Shown one piece after another: positions 8,191 to 16,587 of a stretch of DNA of 64,000 nucleotides. Within the stretch, counting starts at the first letter, position 1; each line of letters opens with the position of its first letter. The notes under the pieces were generated by a model, which saw nothing but the letters and a program-made list of their open reading frames with translations, searched no databases and had not been told where the DNA came from. The stretch is from Collinsella sp. (GTDB lineage Bacteria; Actinomycetota; Coriobacteriia; Coriobacteriales; Coriobacteriaceae): contig JAUMOL010000018.1 of assembly GCA_031295385.1 (NCBI GenBank), forward strand, positions 1 to 64,000, in the 5' to 3' direction. Made by a program: the position numbers and the translations under genes.

Positions 8191-8394
8191 ATGGCAGAAC
8201 ACATGACCCCGGTTGTCGCGAAGGTCTTGCCCGAGGAAAAGGCAGCCTTCGCGGCGGCAACCCAGCTCGTGGGCACCACGCCGTCCAACGCCATCCGCAT
8301 GTTCATCGCCGCTTTCAATCGCTGCGGCACCTTCCCGTTCGACATCTCGCCGAGCGGTGCTTTTGGCGCTGCGCCCGATTCTCATCAACAATGA
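8191..8394 (+). CDS. RelB/DinJ-family antitoxin-like protein
   Basis: The 67-residue protein (MAEHMTPVVAKVLPEEKAAF at the start) has the short N-terminal beta-strand and the helix TPSNAIRMFIAAFNRCGTFPFDI typical of RelB/DinJ ribbon-helix-helix antitoxins. ATG 8191 follows AAGGAAG; the longer frame upstream lacks a site. No RelE/YafQ-type toxin gene is adjacent: the next frame is a membrane protease. It could therefore be a solitary regulator or an orphan antitoxin. Confidence 0.65.
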   Translation: MAEHMTPVVAKVLPEEKAAFAAATQLVGTTPSNAIRMFIAAFNRCGTFPFDISPSGAFGAAPDSHQQ

Positions 8395-8428
8395 CTGTCC
8401 CCAAGTGCCGGGTTTTGAGGAGGTTGGC

Positions 8429-9340
8429 ATGCTCAATGCGCTGGTTTGGGCACTTGCCTGTTTTGGTGTTGTTGCTGCCGATATTTCCCTGAGCATTGTT
8501 TTGTTCTCCGCGCTGGACATCGTGTCGGCGCTGACGGGTTTCCCGATCGAGAATCTCGATATTCAATGGTTTCAAGCCGTCGCGCAGACGGCATCGTTTT
8601 TGATGGCGCTGCTGTGGTGGCGTTATTTGTGGCCGCGGTCGTTTATCGCGCGCTGGCAAGGTGAGCGTCCGCTTGGCGGGGGATTGCGTAGCGCGTGGAA
8701 GCGCATTGCCTGCGTTATCGTGATCGGCTTGGCCCTGCAGGTGGTCGTTGGCTACGTGACCGACGCCGTGCTGTCGCTGTTGCCCGATGCCGCGGCCGAT
8801 TACAGTGAACTTGTCGAGGAAACAGGCATGGGCGACACCAGCTATCTCGCCGTCCTGACTACGGTGCTCGGCGCCCCATTTTGTGAGGAGCTGCTGGTGC
8901 GCGGCATTATTTTTGAGTTTTCGCTCCGAGCGTTTAATCCGCAGTGCCGCCCACTTTGGAAGCGCCGGCGTCGTGCGAGCGCGCAGGACGGCGCCATGGT
9001 GCCCTGGTCGGCCCCGAGTACCTGGGGCGTCGCCGCGGCAATCGTGCTGCAGGCGGCGGTCTTCGGCTTTATGCACATGAACTGGGTGCAGGGTTGCTAC
9101 GCGGGTGCCGCCGGCCTCATCTTTGGTTGGGTGCTCGTGACGACCGGAAAGCTCCGCTACACGATCCTGCTGCACTTTGCCTTTAATGCCGGGTCGTATC
9201 TCATGGGGCTGCTGTGGTTTGTGAACACTCCGCTCGACGTGGTGGTCACGGTTGCCATCGCCGGCTTTGTGCTGGTAGGGGCGATGCGCTCGCTGCGCCA
9301 CGCGTGTGGGATGGACGCAGCGAGCGCGCCGCTGCCCTAG
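8429..9340 (+). CDS. CPBP-family intramembrane glutamic endopeptidase
   Basis: A 303-residue multi-pass membrane protein with about eight hydrophobic segments. The three conserved motifs of the CPBP/CAAX-protease family are present: EELLVRG (EExxxR), FGFMHMNW (FxxxH) and HFAFNAGSY (HxxxN). Members include Rce1-like proteases and bacteriocin-immunity proteins; the substrate here is unknown. ATG 8429 follows a strong GAGGAGG site 5 bases away. Its stop overlaps the stop of the convergent YgiQ gene by about 4 bp. Confidence 0.85.
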   Translation: MLNALVWALACFGVVAADISLSIVLFSALDIVSALTGFPIENLDIQWFQAVAQTASFLMALLWWRYLWPRSFIARWQGERPLGGGLRSAWKRIACVIVIGLALQVVVGYVTDAVLSLLPDAAADYSELVEETGMGDTSYLAVLTTVLGAPFCEELLVRGIIFEFSLRAFNPQCRPLWKRRRRASAQDGAMVPWSAPSTWGVAAAIVLQAAVFGFMHMNWVQGCYAGAAGLIFGWVLVTTGKLRYTILLHFAFNAGSYLMGLLWFVNTPLDVVVTVAIAGFVLVGAMRSLRHACGMDAASAPLP

Positions 9341-11478
9341 TTGCGACGTCCGCCGCCGTTGGCGCCCTGCCGTCCCTGGGCCGCGCGATTGCGACCGGCA
9401 GTGTTCTGTGCGCGCGACATGCCGCCGTGCCCCTTGCTACCCTTGGGCCCCTTGCCGCCGGCGCCGCCATGCGGTTTGCCGCCCTTCTTGCCGGTGCCAT
9501 GCCCGCCGCCAGCAGACGTCTCGCCCGGGCGCGGGGGCACGGGACGAATCAGGCAATGCTTGGTGTAGCCAATCAGATCGCGGCGGCCGGCTTTTTCCAG
9601 CGCCTCGCGCACGAGCTTGTAGTTCTCGGGCTTGCGATACTGGATGAGCGCACGCTGCATGGCCTTCTCGTGCGGGTCGCGCGCCACGTAGATCGGCTCC
9701 ATGGTGCGCGGGTCCACGCCGGTGTAGTACATGCAGGTCGACATGGTGGACGGCGTGGGGTAGAAGTCCTGCACCTGCTCGGGCATATAGCCCATGTCGC
9801 GCACGGCTTCGGCGAGCTCTACGGCTTCCTTCATCGTCGAGCCGGGGTGGCTCGAGATCAGGTATGGCACCACATACTGCTTGAGTCCGTATTCGCGGTT
9901 CAGGCGTTCAAATTTACGGCAGAACGCATCGTAGACGGCTCGGCTCGGCTTGCCCATCACGGACAACACCGCGTCGCTCACGTGCTCGGGTGCCACGCGT
10001 AGCTGGCCCGAGACATGATGCTCCAGCAGCTCGCGCAAAAACTCGTCCGAGGCGTCGGCCATGGTGTAGTCGAAGCGGATGCCGCTGCGGACGAAGACCT
10101 TCTTGACGCCCGGCAGCTGGCGCAGGTCGCGCAACAGCTGCGTGTAGCCGCTCTCGTCGACTACCATGTTCTTGCACACGCTCGGCCACAGGCAGCGCTT
10201 GTTCTTGCACACGCCGTGCTTGAGCTGCTTGTCGCAGGCAGGGCGGCTAAAGTTTGCCGTCGGTCCGCCCACGTCGTTGATGTAGCCCTTAAACTCGGGA
10301 TCGCGCGTGAGCAGCTCGGCCTCGCGCATGATCGAGTCGTGGCTGCGCATCTGCAACACGCGGCCCTGGTGGAAGGTAAGGGCGCAAAACGAGCACTCGC
10401 CAAAACAGCCGCGGTTGGAGCTAATGGAAAACTTGATCTCGGCAAAGGCTGGCACGCCGCCCGCCGCGTCGTAGTCGGGATGCCAATCGCGTGCGTAGGG
10501 GAGTTCGGCAACCTCGTCCATCTCGTCGGTGGTGAGTGTTGCCGACGGCGGGTTCTGCACCACGTACACGCTGTTGGGATATGGCTCTACCAAGCGATGG
10601 CCGGTGATAGGGTCCATATTTTGCTGCTGCACGTTAAAGCTGCGGGCGTAGTTGAGCTTGTCAGCGGCAAGGTCGTCCCAGCTGGGCAGCAGGTCGTAGT
10701 CGTAGACCTCGTCGAGCGAACCCGTGCGGTAAACGGTGCCGTTGATATAGGTGATCTGATCGACGGGCAGCCCCGCGTCGAGCGCGTCGGCGATCTCGAC
10801 AATCGCGTGCTCGCCCATGCCGTAGATGAGGATGTCGGCGCCCGAGTCGAGCAGCACCGAGCGCTTGAGCTTGTCCTGCCAGTAGTCGTAGTGGGCCAGG
10901 CGACGCAGGCTTGCCTCGATGCCACCGATAATGATGGGGGCGTCCTTAAACGTCTGGCGGATGAGGTTGCCGTAGACCGTGACGGCTCGGTTGGGACGGC
11001 GCCCCTCCTCGCCACCGGGGGTATAGGCGTCGGTGCGGCGGCGGTGCTTGGTCACCGAATAGTGGTTGACCATGGAGTCCATGTTGCCGGCACTGACGAG
11101 AAAGCCCAGGCGCGGCTCGCCGAGCACGGTGATGCTGGTGGGGTCGGTCCAGTCGGGTTGGCAGATGATGCCCACTTTGTAGCCGTGCGCGTCGAGGACG
11201 CGGCTGATGATGGCCATGCCAAAGCTGGGATGGTCCACATAGGCGTCGCCGCAGATGTAGACAAAGTCGCACTGGTCCCAGCCGCGTGCATCCATGTCGG
11301 CTCGACTGACGGGGAGGAATTTATCGCGGCCCGGGCGCCAGGGGCGGGCGGGCGTCGCTTGGGAATGCTTGGTGCGGGCGACCGTGGCCTGCGCCTTGCC
11401 GCCGCGCTTTTGCTGCTGGCCCTGTTTGCCCTGCTGACTGCGCTGGTTGTTCTGAGCGTGCTGAGGCTTTTTTGCCAC
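9337..11478 (-). CDS. YgiQ-family radical SAM protein
   Basis: The 713-residue protein carries the radical-SAM cluster motif in GCFGECSFCALTFHQGR (CxxxCxxC) and the flanking UPF0313 features (N-terminal KFLPVSRADMDARGWD, IGGIEASLRRLAHYDYW). It binds SAM and a [4Fe-4S] cluster; the family's reaction is not established. GTG 11478 has GGGAGGGATC directly upstream, while the frame extending further has no such site. The first ~45 residues are Gln/Lys-rich and the last ~55 are Gly/Lys-rich (tail GGKPHGGAGGKGPKGSKG), possibly contacting nucleic acid. It converges on the CPBP gene. Confidence 0.85.
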   Translation of the reverse strand: MAKKPQHAQNNQRSQQGKQGQQQKRGGKAQATVARTKHSQATPARPWRPGRDKFLPVSRADMDARGWDQCDFVYICGDAYVDHPSFGMAIISRVLDAHGYKVGIICQPDWTDPTSITVLGEPRLGFLVSAGNMDSMVNHYSVTKHRRRTDAYTPGGEEGRRPNRAVTVYGNLIRQTFKDAPIIIGGIEASLRRLAHYDYWQDKLKRSVLLDSGADILIYGMGEHAIVEIADALDAGLPVDQITYINGTVYRTGSLDEVYDYDLLPSWDDLAADKLNYARSFNVQQQNMDPITGHRLVEPYPNSVYVVQNPPSATLTTDEMDEVAELPYARDWHPDYDAAGGVPAFAEIKFSISSNRGCFGECSFCALTFHQGRVLQMRSHDSIMREAELLTRDPEFKGYINDVGGPTANFSRPACDKQLKHGVCKNKRCLWPSVCKNMVVDESGYTQLLRDLRQLPGVKKVFVRSGIRFDYTMADASDEFLRELLEHHVSGQLRVAPEHVSDAVLSVMGKPSRAVYDAFCRKFERLNREYGLKQYVVPYLISSHPGSTMKEAVELAEAVRDMGYMPEQVQDFYPTPSTMSTCMYYTGVDPRTMEPIYVARDPHEKAMQRALIQYRKPENYKLVREALEKAGRRDLIGYTKHCLIRPVPPRPGETSAGGGHGTGKKGGKPHGGAGGKGPKGSKGHGGMSRAQNTAGRNRAAQGRQGANGGGRRN

Positions 11479-11516
11479 GATCCCTCCCGGTGTCTGTATG
11501 CTGCACGTAATTGTAA

Positions 11517-11549
11517 CCAGTCTTTTTGGGACGGGGCTAAAAAGACTGG
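11517..11549. repeat. 11-bp perfect hairpin upstream of YgiQ and the DUF1275 gene
   Basis: CCAGTCTTTTT (11517-11527) pairs perfectly with AAAAAGACTGG (11539-11549) around an 11-base loop. It lies in the region between the divergent ygiQ-like and DUF1275 genes and may act on either. No promoter hexamers stand out nearby. Confidence 0.45.
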
Positions 11550-11731
11550 GGGAGTACATGAGCTGGGGGATCGGCGCGTCGATACGGGGATCGTTTGTTT
11601 CCAGACTGTGTATCTGCGCGTTGGAGAACCCGTCTCGCGCGCACGCCATGTTGTCAATGGGTTACAGTATGAACGGCGGTTATGTTTCCGCCAACGCACG
11701 AGAGAGTCGTCAACAAGGAGGATGCACGACG

Positions 11732-12448
11732 ATGCAGCGTGCCAAACAGATATCGGAGTCTATTGAGCTGGGCATCATCTTGGCGCTCGCCGGTGGCTTT
11801 ATGGACGTGTATTCGTACATTGGGCGCGACCATGTTTTCGCCAACGCGCAGACGGGCAACATCCTGCTCGTGGGTGTAAGCATCTCGGAGGGCAACTGGC
11901 AGCTGGCGGGACGCTATTTCTTCCCCGTGGTGTCGTTTGCCGTGGGCATTATGCTTGCCGACCTGGTTCACGAGCGGTTCGGCAGCGTGATTCACTGGCG
12001 CCAGGTGACGGTGTTTTTTGAAGCCGTCATCTTGCTGGGCGTGAGCTTTATCCCCGGTGGCGGTTACAACCTGCTCGCCAACTGTCTCACTTCGTTTGCC
12101 TGCGGTATGCAGGTCGAGAGCTTCCGCAAGATTCACGGTCACGGTATCGCTACGACCATGTGCATCGGCAACTTGCGCAACGCGCTGCAAAACGTGGACG
12201 ATTACATCATCACCCACAGGCGCGGCTTTTTGGAAAACGGCCTGCTGTACTTTGGCGTGATCTTTATCTTTGTGTTTGGCGCCGTGTTGGGCAACTGGTG
12301 TATTGAACGCATGGGCCTGCACGCCATCGTCGTGGCGAGCTTGCTGCTGTTTGTCGCGTTTGCCATCATGTTCATCGACCGCGAGCGCGACTTGCGCTTA
12401 CGCTGGAAGGTTGCGGCCGAGGCTTGGAAAGAGGGCTGCCGAAAGTAA
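11732..12448 (+). CDS. YoaK/DUF1275-family membrane protein
   Basis: This 238-residue protein has about six hydrophobic segments (LGIILALAGGFMDVYSY, YFFPVVSFAVGIMLADL, VTVFFEAVILLGVSF, LLYFGVIFIFVFGAVLG, IVVASLLLFVAFAIMFI) and the typical N-terminal GGFMDVYSY...FANAQTGNILL of DUF1275 proteins. The function of the family is unknown. AAGGAGG precedes ATG 11732. A strong intrinsic terminator follows directly, so it is a single-gene unit. Confidence 0.85.
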   Translation: MQRAKQISESIELGIILALAGGFMDVYSYIGRDHVFANAQTGNILLVGVSISEGNWQLAGRYFFPVVSFAVGIMLADLVHERFGSVIHWRQVTVFFEAVILLGVSFIPGGGYNLLANCLTSFACGMQVESFRKIHGHGIATTMCIGNLRNALQNVDDYIITHRRGFLENGLLYFGVIFIFVFGAVLGNWCIERMGLHAIVVASLLLFVAFAIMFIDRERDLRLRWKVAAEAWKEGCRK

Positions 12449-12453
12449 CCGAA

Positions 12454-12489
12454 TGCGGCAAAGGGACTGTCCCTTTGCCGCAGTTTTTT
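12454..12489 (+). terminator. Intrinsic terminator of the DUF1275 gene
   Basis: TGCGGCAAAGGGA (12454-12466), loop CTG, TCCCTTTGCCGCA (12470-12482), then GTTTTTT. A perfect 13-bp stem with a T-tract, 6 bases after the stop codon. Confidence 0.85.
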
Positions 12490-12498
12490 CATCTTCTG

Positions 12499-12560
12499 TT
12501 GAAACGCTTTAACACTTTTGACGTTCTCACGCATTTTTCGTTTCAAAAGCGTTAGGATGG
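12499..12560 (+). promoter_or_regulatory. Inverted AACGCTTT elements in the fucO promoter region
   Basis: GAAACGCTTT (12501-12510) faces CGTTTCAAAAGCGTT (12539-12553), so both GAAACG and AACGCTTT occur in both orientations. TTGACG (12518-12523) could serve as a -35, placing the elements around the promoter. The layout suggests control of fucO by a LacI/GntR-type regulator, but the regulator is not in the window and the -10 is weak. Confidence 0.4.
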
Positions 12561-12612
12561 GACTCATAGCGTGGGGCGTAATGGGTGCCCCGCACACGAT
12601 GGGAGGCTATCA

Positions 12613-13779
12613 ATGGCTAATCGTTTCGTTCTCAACACCATTTCTTATCATGGTTCCGGCGCCATCAAGGAGATCCCCGGCGAGCTCCAGCGTCGCGGTT
12701 ACAAGAAGATTTTCGTCTGCTCCGATCCCGATCTGGTCAAGTTTGGCGTTACCGCTAAGGTGACCGACGAGCTCGACGCTGCCGGCATCGCTTGGAGCCT
12801 CTACTCCGAGATTAAGCCCAACCCCACCATCCAGAACGTCAAGGACGGCGTCGAGGCCTTTAAGGCCGCCGAGGCTGACGCTATCGTGACCATCGGTGGC
12901 GGCTCCTCCATGGACACCGCCAAGGCCATCGGCATCATCATCAACAACCCCGAGTTCGCCGATGTCCGCAGCCTCGAGGGCGTTGCTCCCACCAAGAACC
13001 ATGCCGTGTTCACCATCGCCGTGCCGACGACCGCCGGTACCGCTGCCGAGGTGACCATCAACTACGTCATCACCGACCCCGAGAAGGTCCGCAAGTTCGT
13101 GTGCGTCGACACCAACGACGCCCCCGAGGTCGCCGTCGTCGACCCTGACATGATGGCTTCCATGCCCGCCGGCCTGACCGCTTCCACCGGCATGGACGCT
13201 CTGACCCACGCCATCGAGGGCTACACCACCAAGGGCGCCTGGGAGCTTTCCGACATGTTCCACTTTGAGGCCATTAAGCTGATCAGCGAGAACCTGCGCG
13301 ACTCCGTCGCCGAGGCCAAGTCCGGCCAGCCCGGCTCCGGCCGTGAGGGCATGGCTCTTGGTCAGTATGTCGCCGGCATGGGCTTCTCCAATGTTGGCCT
13401 GGGCATCGACCACGCCATGGCTCACACCCTGTCCGCTCACTACGACACCCCGCACGGCGTCGCTTGCGCCATGCTGCTGCCGATCGCCATGGAGTTCAAC
13501 AAGCCGGTTTGCGCTGAGCGCCTGGCCAAGGTTGCCGTCGCCATGGGCGTTGACACCACGGGCATGAGCACCGCCGAGGCCGCCGATGCCGCCATCGCCG
13601 CCGTTAAGCAGCTCTCTGCCGACGTGAACATCCCACACGTCTGCGAGGCCATGAAGGCTGACGAGATCGAGATCCTGGCCAAGGACGCCATGGCTGACGC
13701 CTGCTTCCCGGGCAACCCGCGCGAGGCGACGCTCGACGACGTCATCGAGCTCTTCAAGAAGATCTGCCCGGCTGCCTAA
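12613..13779 (+). CDS. fucO: Lactaldehyde reductase / Fe-dependent alcohol dehydrogenase (FucO-type)
   Basis: The 388-residue group III alcohol dehydrogenase reduces L-lactaldehyde to 1,2-propanediol with NADH in fucose/rhamnose breakdown. It matches E. coli FucO over long stretches known to me: KAIGIIINNPEFADVRSLEG, PTTAGTAAEVTINYVITD, MALGQYVAGMGFSNVGLG. GGGSSMDTAK is the NAD-binding glycine motif; the metal ligands Asp/His lie in STGMDALTHAIEGY and the later His pair in HAMAHTLSAHYDTPHG. ATG 12613 follows GGGAGG. Codon use is strongly biased to C/G-ending codons, suggesting high expression. No fucose or rhamnose pathway genes are adjacent. Confidence 0.88.
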   Translation: MANRFVLNTISYHGSGAIKEIPGELQRRGYKKIFVCSDPDLVKFGVTAKVTDELDAAGIAWSLYSEIKPNPTIQNVKDGVEAFKAAEADAIVTIGGGSSMDTAKAIGIIINNPEFADVRSLEGVAPTKNHAVFTIAVPTTAGTAAEVTINYVITDPEKVRKFVCVDTNDAPEVAVVDPDMMASMPAGLTASTGMDALTHAIEGYTTKGAWELSDMFHFEAIKLISENLRDSVAEAKSGQPGSGREGMALGQYVAGMGFSNVGLGIDHAMAHTLSAHYDTPHGVACAMLLPIAMEFNKPVCAERLAKVAVAMGVDTTGMSTAEAADAAIAAVKQLSADVNIPHVCEAMKADEIEILAKDAMADACFPGNPREATLDDVIELFKKICPAA

Positions 13780-13786
13780 TTTGGTT

Positions 13787-13917
13787 CGGCGGGCCCCTGC
13801 CCGTTAGCCCCACAATCGTCCTCGGACATGTCGGAAGCCCCCGCTGCGCACTTCGTGCGGCGGGGGCTTCCTCCGTCCTGCGGGAAGATTGTGGGGCTAA
13901 CGGGCAGGGGCCCGCCG
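13787..13917. repeat. Nested 131-nt palindrome after fucO
   Basis: Outer arms of 31 nt (13787-13817 and 13887-13917, beginning CGGCGGGCCCCTGCCCGTTA) are perfect inverted repeats. Inside is a second hairpin at 13833-13871: GGAAGCCCCCG and CGGGGGCTTCC around a TGCGCA-CTTCG-TGCG cap. The inner hairpin could terminate fucO transcription, but there is no T-run. The size and nesting suggest a mobile palindromic unit. Confidence 0.7.
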
Positions 13918-14036
13918 GCTCGTTATCGTGGCGGGCGCAGTTCTGAGGAGCTCAATGGGTTATCTCGCTAAGTAAAAAGATGGTTCGCGGTGGTATTGTT
14001 GCTGTGGGTTTAATTCGATATGAAAGGGTGACTTTG

Positions 14037-15065
14037 GTGTCCAAGATGGATTCTACGCTCTCCTATATTACTGACCAGCTGAAGGCGCTGACTTCTATTG
14101 CTTCGCCGACGGGCTATACCCGTGCGGCGACTGATTATCTGATGGAGACCCTGCGCGATATGGGGTTTGGGCCTGAGCGTTCTAATAAGGGTAACGTGCT
14201 CGTTGAGCTTGGCGGCGAGGGCGAGCCGCTTGTGTTGGCGAGCCATGTCGACACCCTGGGCGCCATGGTGCGCTCCATTAAGGACAATGGCCGCCTGCGT
14301 CCCACGACGCTTGGTGGGCACCAGTGGTCTACGGCCGATGGCGAGAACTGCACCGTCTACACGCGCGACGGCAATGTGTACACGGGCGTGGTCCTCAATA
14401 CCGAGCCTTCGGCGCATGTGGCCGACGAGCCGGTCAAGACCATCGAGAAGAACATGGAAATCCTGCTCGATGAGAATGTCGACAGCAAGGACGATGTGCT
14501 TGAGCTGGGCATTCAGACCGGCGACATCATCGCTATGGATCCGCGTACCACGGTGACGGAGAGCGGCTACATCAAGAGCCGCTTCCTGGATGACAAGCTG
14601 TCGGCGTCGATTCTGCTGGGTCTGGCCCGCGCTGTTGCTGACGGCGAGGTGTCGCTTTCGCGCAAGGTGTCGCTGCTCTTTACCGTGTACGAGGAGGTCG
14701 GCCATGGCGGTGCCTTTGTGCCGGCCGACACGCGCGAGATGATCAGCGTGGACATGGGCTGCGTGGGCGACGACCTGGGCTGCACCGAGCGCATGGTGTC
14801 GATTTGCGCCAAGGATTCGGGTGGTCCGTACAACTACGACCTGGTGACCACGCTGTCCAACATCGCGCGCGAGCTGGAGCTCGATTACGCCATCGATGTG
14901 TATCCGCACTACGGCTCGGACGTTGAGGCCACGCTCTCGGCCGGCTACGACATCCGTCACGGCCTGATCGGCCCCGGCGTTTACGCGAGCCACAACTACG
15001 AGCGCAGCCACATGGACGGCGTGCGCAATACCTACGAGCTGGTCCGCGCCTACGTACAACGCTAG
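14037..15065 (+). CDS. M42-family metallopeptidase (glutamyl/deblocking aminopeptidase-like)
   Basis: The 342-residue cytoplasmic enzyme carries the dinuclear-metal ligands of the M42 family: ASHVDTLG (His, Asp), KSRFLDDKLSASI (bridging Asp), YEEVGHGG (catalytic Glu pair), SVDMGC and the late ASHNYERSH (His). M42 enzymes are large oligomeric aminopeptidases that trim peptides. GTG 14037 is chosen because GAAAGGG lies about 8 bases upstream; ATG 14046 is possible. A good intrinsic terminator follows. Confidence 0.82.
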   Translation: MSKMDSTLSYITDQLKALTSIASPTGYTRAATDYLMETLRDMGFGPERSNKGNVLVELGGEGEPLVLASHVDTLGAMVRSIKDNGRLRPTTLGGHQWSTADGENCTVYTRDGNVYTGVVLNTEPSAHVADEPVKTIEKNMEILLDENVDSKDDVLELGIQTGDIIAMDPRTTVTESGYIKSRFLDDKLSASILLGLARAVADGEVSLSRKVSLLFTVYEEVGHGGAFVPADTREMISVDMGCVGDDLGCTERMVSICAKDSGGPYNYDLVTTLSNIARELELDYAIDVYPHYGSDVEATLSAGYDIRHGLIGPGVYASHNYERSHMDGVRNTYELVRAYVQR

Positions 15066-15100
15066 AGGAGCAGCTTGCGACTCGGCTGACCAATTGCTCT

Positions 15101-15126
15101 AAGGCCCGATTGCTCGGGCCTTTTTT
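15101..15126 (+). terminator. Intrinsic terminator of the M42 peptidase gene
   Basis: AAGGCCCGA, loop TTGC, TCGGGCCTT, then a T6 run at 15121-15126, about 35 bases after the stop. Confidence 0.85.
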
Positions 15127-15205
15127 CGCTTCAGTCTGTTTAGTATTATGCTGTATATAACTAATTAACTTTACGTTTAGAATACTTAACGAGGTGATGC
15201 GGCGT

Positions 15206-16579
15206 ATGGATACATCTGAGTACTTGTCTATGGGTGATGCTGCCCGCCTGTTGGGCGTTACGAAAGCCCGCATATCTCAACTTGCCGCATCGGGAACGCT
15301 CGCGTGCGATATTGTGGGCGGACGGAAGATGGTTGAGTATGATTCTGCGGTCGCTTATCAAAAGGTCCGCAAACGTGGACGCCGTCCTGCGGCCGATGTG
15401 GGGCGCAAGTTTACGCTGATGTCCGCCGATTACGAGGTTGCACGTGTTTCGTTTGATCCGACGCGCGAGTTTTCCTTCGAAATCGCCGAGGTTCTCGATA
15501 CGCAACGAATGCCGTTTGGCACATGCTCTAGCTCTTCTCCTACGGTGAATAAACGGGAACTCAACGTGTGGTGGAGCCATCGGTCGGTGCCTGACGTCCG
15601 CCCCGGGCTCGTCTCGCGCTATCGTGAACTGGGAATTGTCAGTGGCATCGAGGTTACGGTTCAGTGCCTGGGCCTCTCGCTTTCGGATTGTTATTGGCTG
15701 CGACCGGCAGAATGCGACGGGCTCGAATGGCGAAACCTCAATTACTTCGAGAATGATTTTGAGCGATCGGCGCCCGAAGAGCGTTCGGGTTGGCTGGAAG
15801 GCATCGGTCTTAAAAATCCGGATAACACGTCCGAGGGCGAGCTCCCTAAATCGTGGATGATCCGAAACGGCATTCGCGTTTTGGCTAAAGGGTGCGGGAT
15901 GGACGATCAGCGTCCCTTTAACGAGGCGGTTGCAACGGCTCTGCATCGTCGCTTGCTGTCGGAGGGCGAGTTTGTTCCTTATACGGTTGAGCGGATGTTC
16001 GATGGCCCTGTGTGTCTGTGCGACGACTTTCTAGACGGCCGCGAGGAATATGTTCCGGCTGTTTACGTTAAGAACGCCCTTGGCGGCCAGCGAGGAAGCT
16101 CGACGTACGACCGGTACTGCCGCTACCTCGGCAAGCATGGTGTCGATGAGGCCGCTGTGAGAAGGTCTATGTCGCAGATGATTGTCTGCGATGCCCTTTT
16201 GGCCAACAGCGACCGCCATTGGCGAAACTTCGGCATCATCCGCAATGTCGACACCCTGGAGATAAGGCCTGCTCCGCTGTTCGATAGCGGCAATTGCCTG
16301 TGGTACAACGTACCAACTGCCGTGCTCGCAGCTGGGAAGTTTGGGTTTTCCGCTAAGCCGTTTGGGCCCGACCCTTTCGTGCAGTTGGCGTTTGCGGACT
16401 CGCTCGATTGGTTCGATCCATCGCGGCTCAACGGATTTGTTGATGAGGCGATCGAGATTCTTTCGCAGAGCGAATGGGCGACGGCGGAGGGTCGACTCGA
16501 GGCCATTTGCCGCGGCCTCGAGCGTCGCGTAATCGAGGTTAGTGCCGCTGTTGAGGTGCTTCGACACGTGCAGCGATAA
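15206..16579 (+). CDS. HTH-HipA-like kinase fusion protein
   Basis: The 457-residue protein begins with an excisionase/MerR-like helix-turn-helix (SMGDAARLLGVTKARISQLAASGTL, residues ~8-33). Its C-terminal half resembles the HipA kinase core: ANSDRHWRNFG contains the catalytic Asp and the metal-binding Asn of HipA, and LFDSGN corresponds to the DxG metal site. HipA toxins phosphorylate targets such as GltX and are normally held by a separate HipB DNA-binding antitoxin; here a DNA-binding domain is built in and no hipB is adjacent. The middle (~70-230) is not recognised. Base composition is visibly less GC-rich than its neighbours, suggesting transfer. ATG 15206 fits the GAGG site; ATG 15197 is too close to it. 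Confidence 0.7.
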   Translation: MDTSEYLSMGDAARLLGVTKARISQLAASGTLACDIVGGRKMVEYDSAVAYQKVRKRGRRPAADVGRKFTLMSADYEVARVSFDPTREFSFEIAEVLDTQRMPFGTCSSSSPTVNKRELNVWWSHRSVPDVRPGLVSRYRELGIVSGIEVTVQCLGLSLSDCYWLRPAECDGLEWRNLNYFENDFERSAPEERSGWLEGIGLKNPDNTSEGELPKSWMIRNGIRVLAKGCGMDDQRPFNEAVATALHRRLLSEGEFVPYTVERMFDGPVCLCDDFLDGREEYVPAVYVKNALGGQRGSSTYDRYCRYLGKHGVDEAAVRRSMSQMIVCDALLANSDRHWRNFGIIRNVDTLEIRPAPLFDSGNCLWYNVPTAVLAAGKFGFSAKPFGPDPFVQLAFADSLDWFDPSRLNGFVDEAIEILSQSEWATAEGRLEAICRGLERRVIEVSAAVEVLRHVQR

Positions 16580-16587
16580 ACCTGCGG

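Noticed and set aside
10015..11766. 583-codon frame antisense to the YgiQ gene
   Set aside because: No recognisable fold and the sense strand carries the radical SAM motif.
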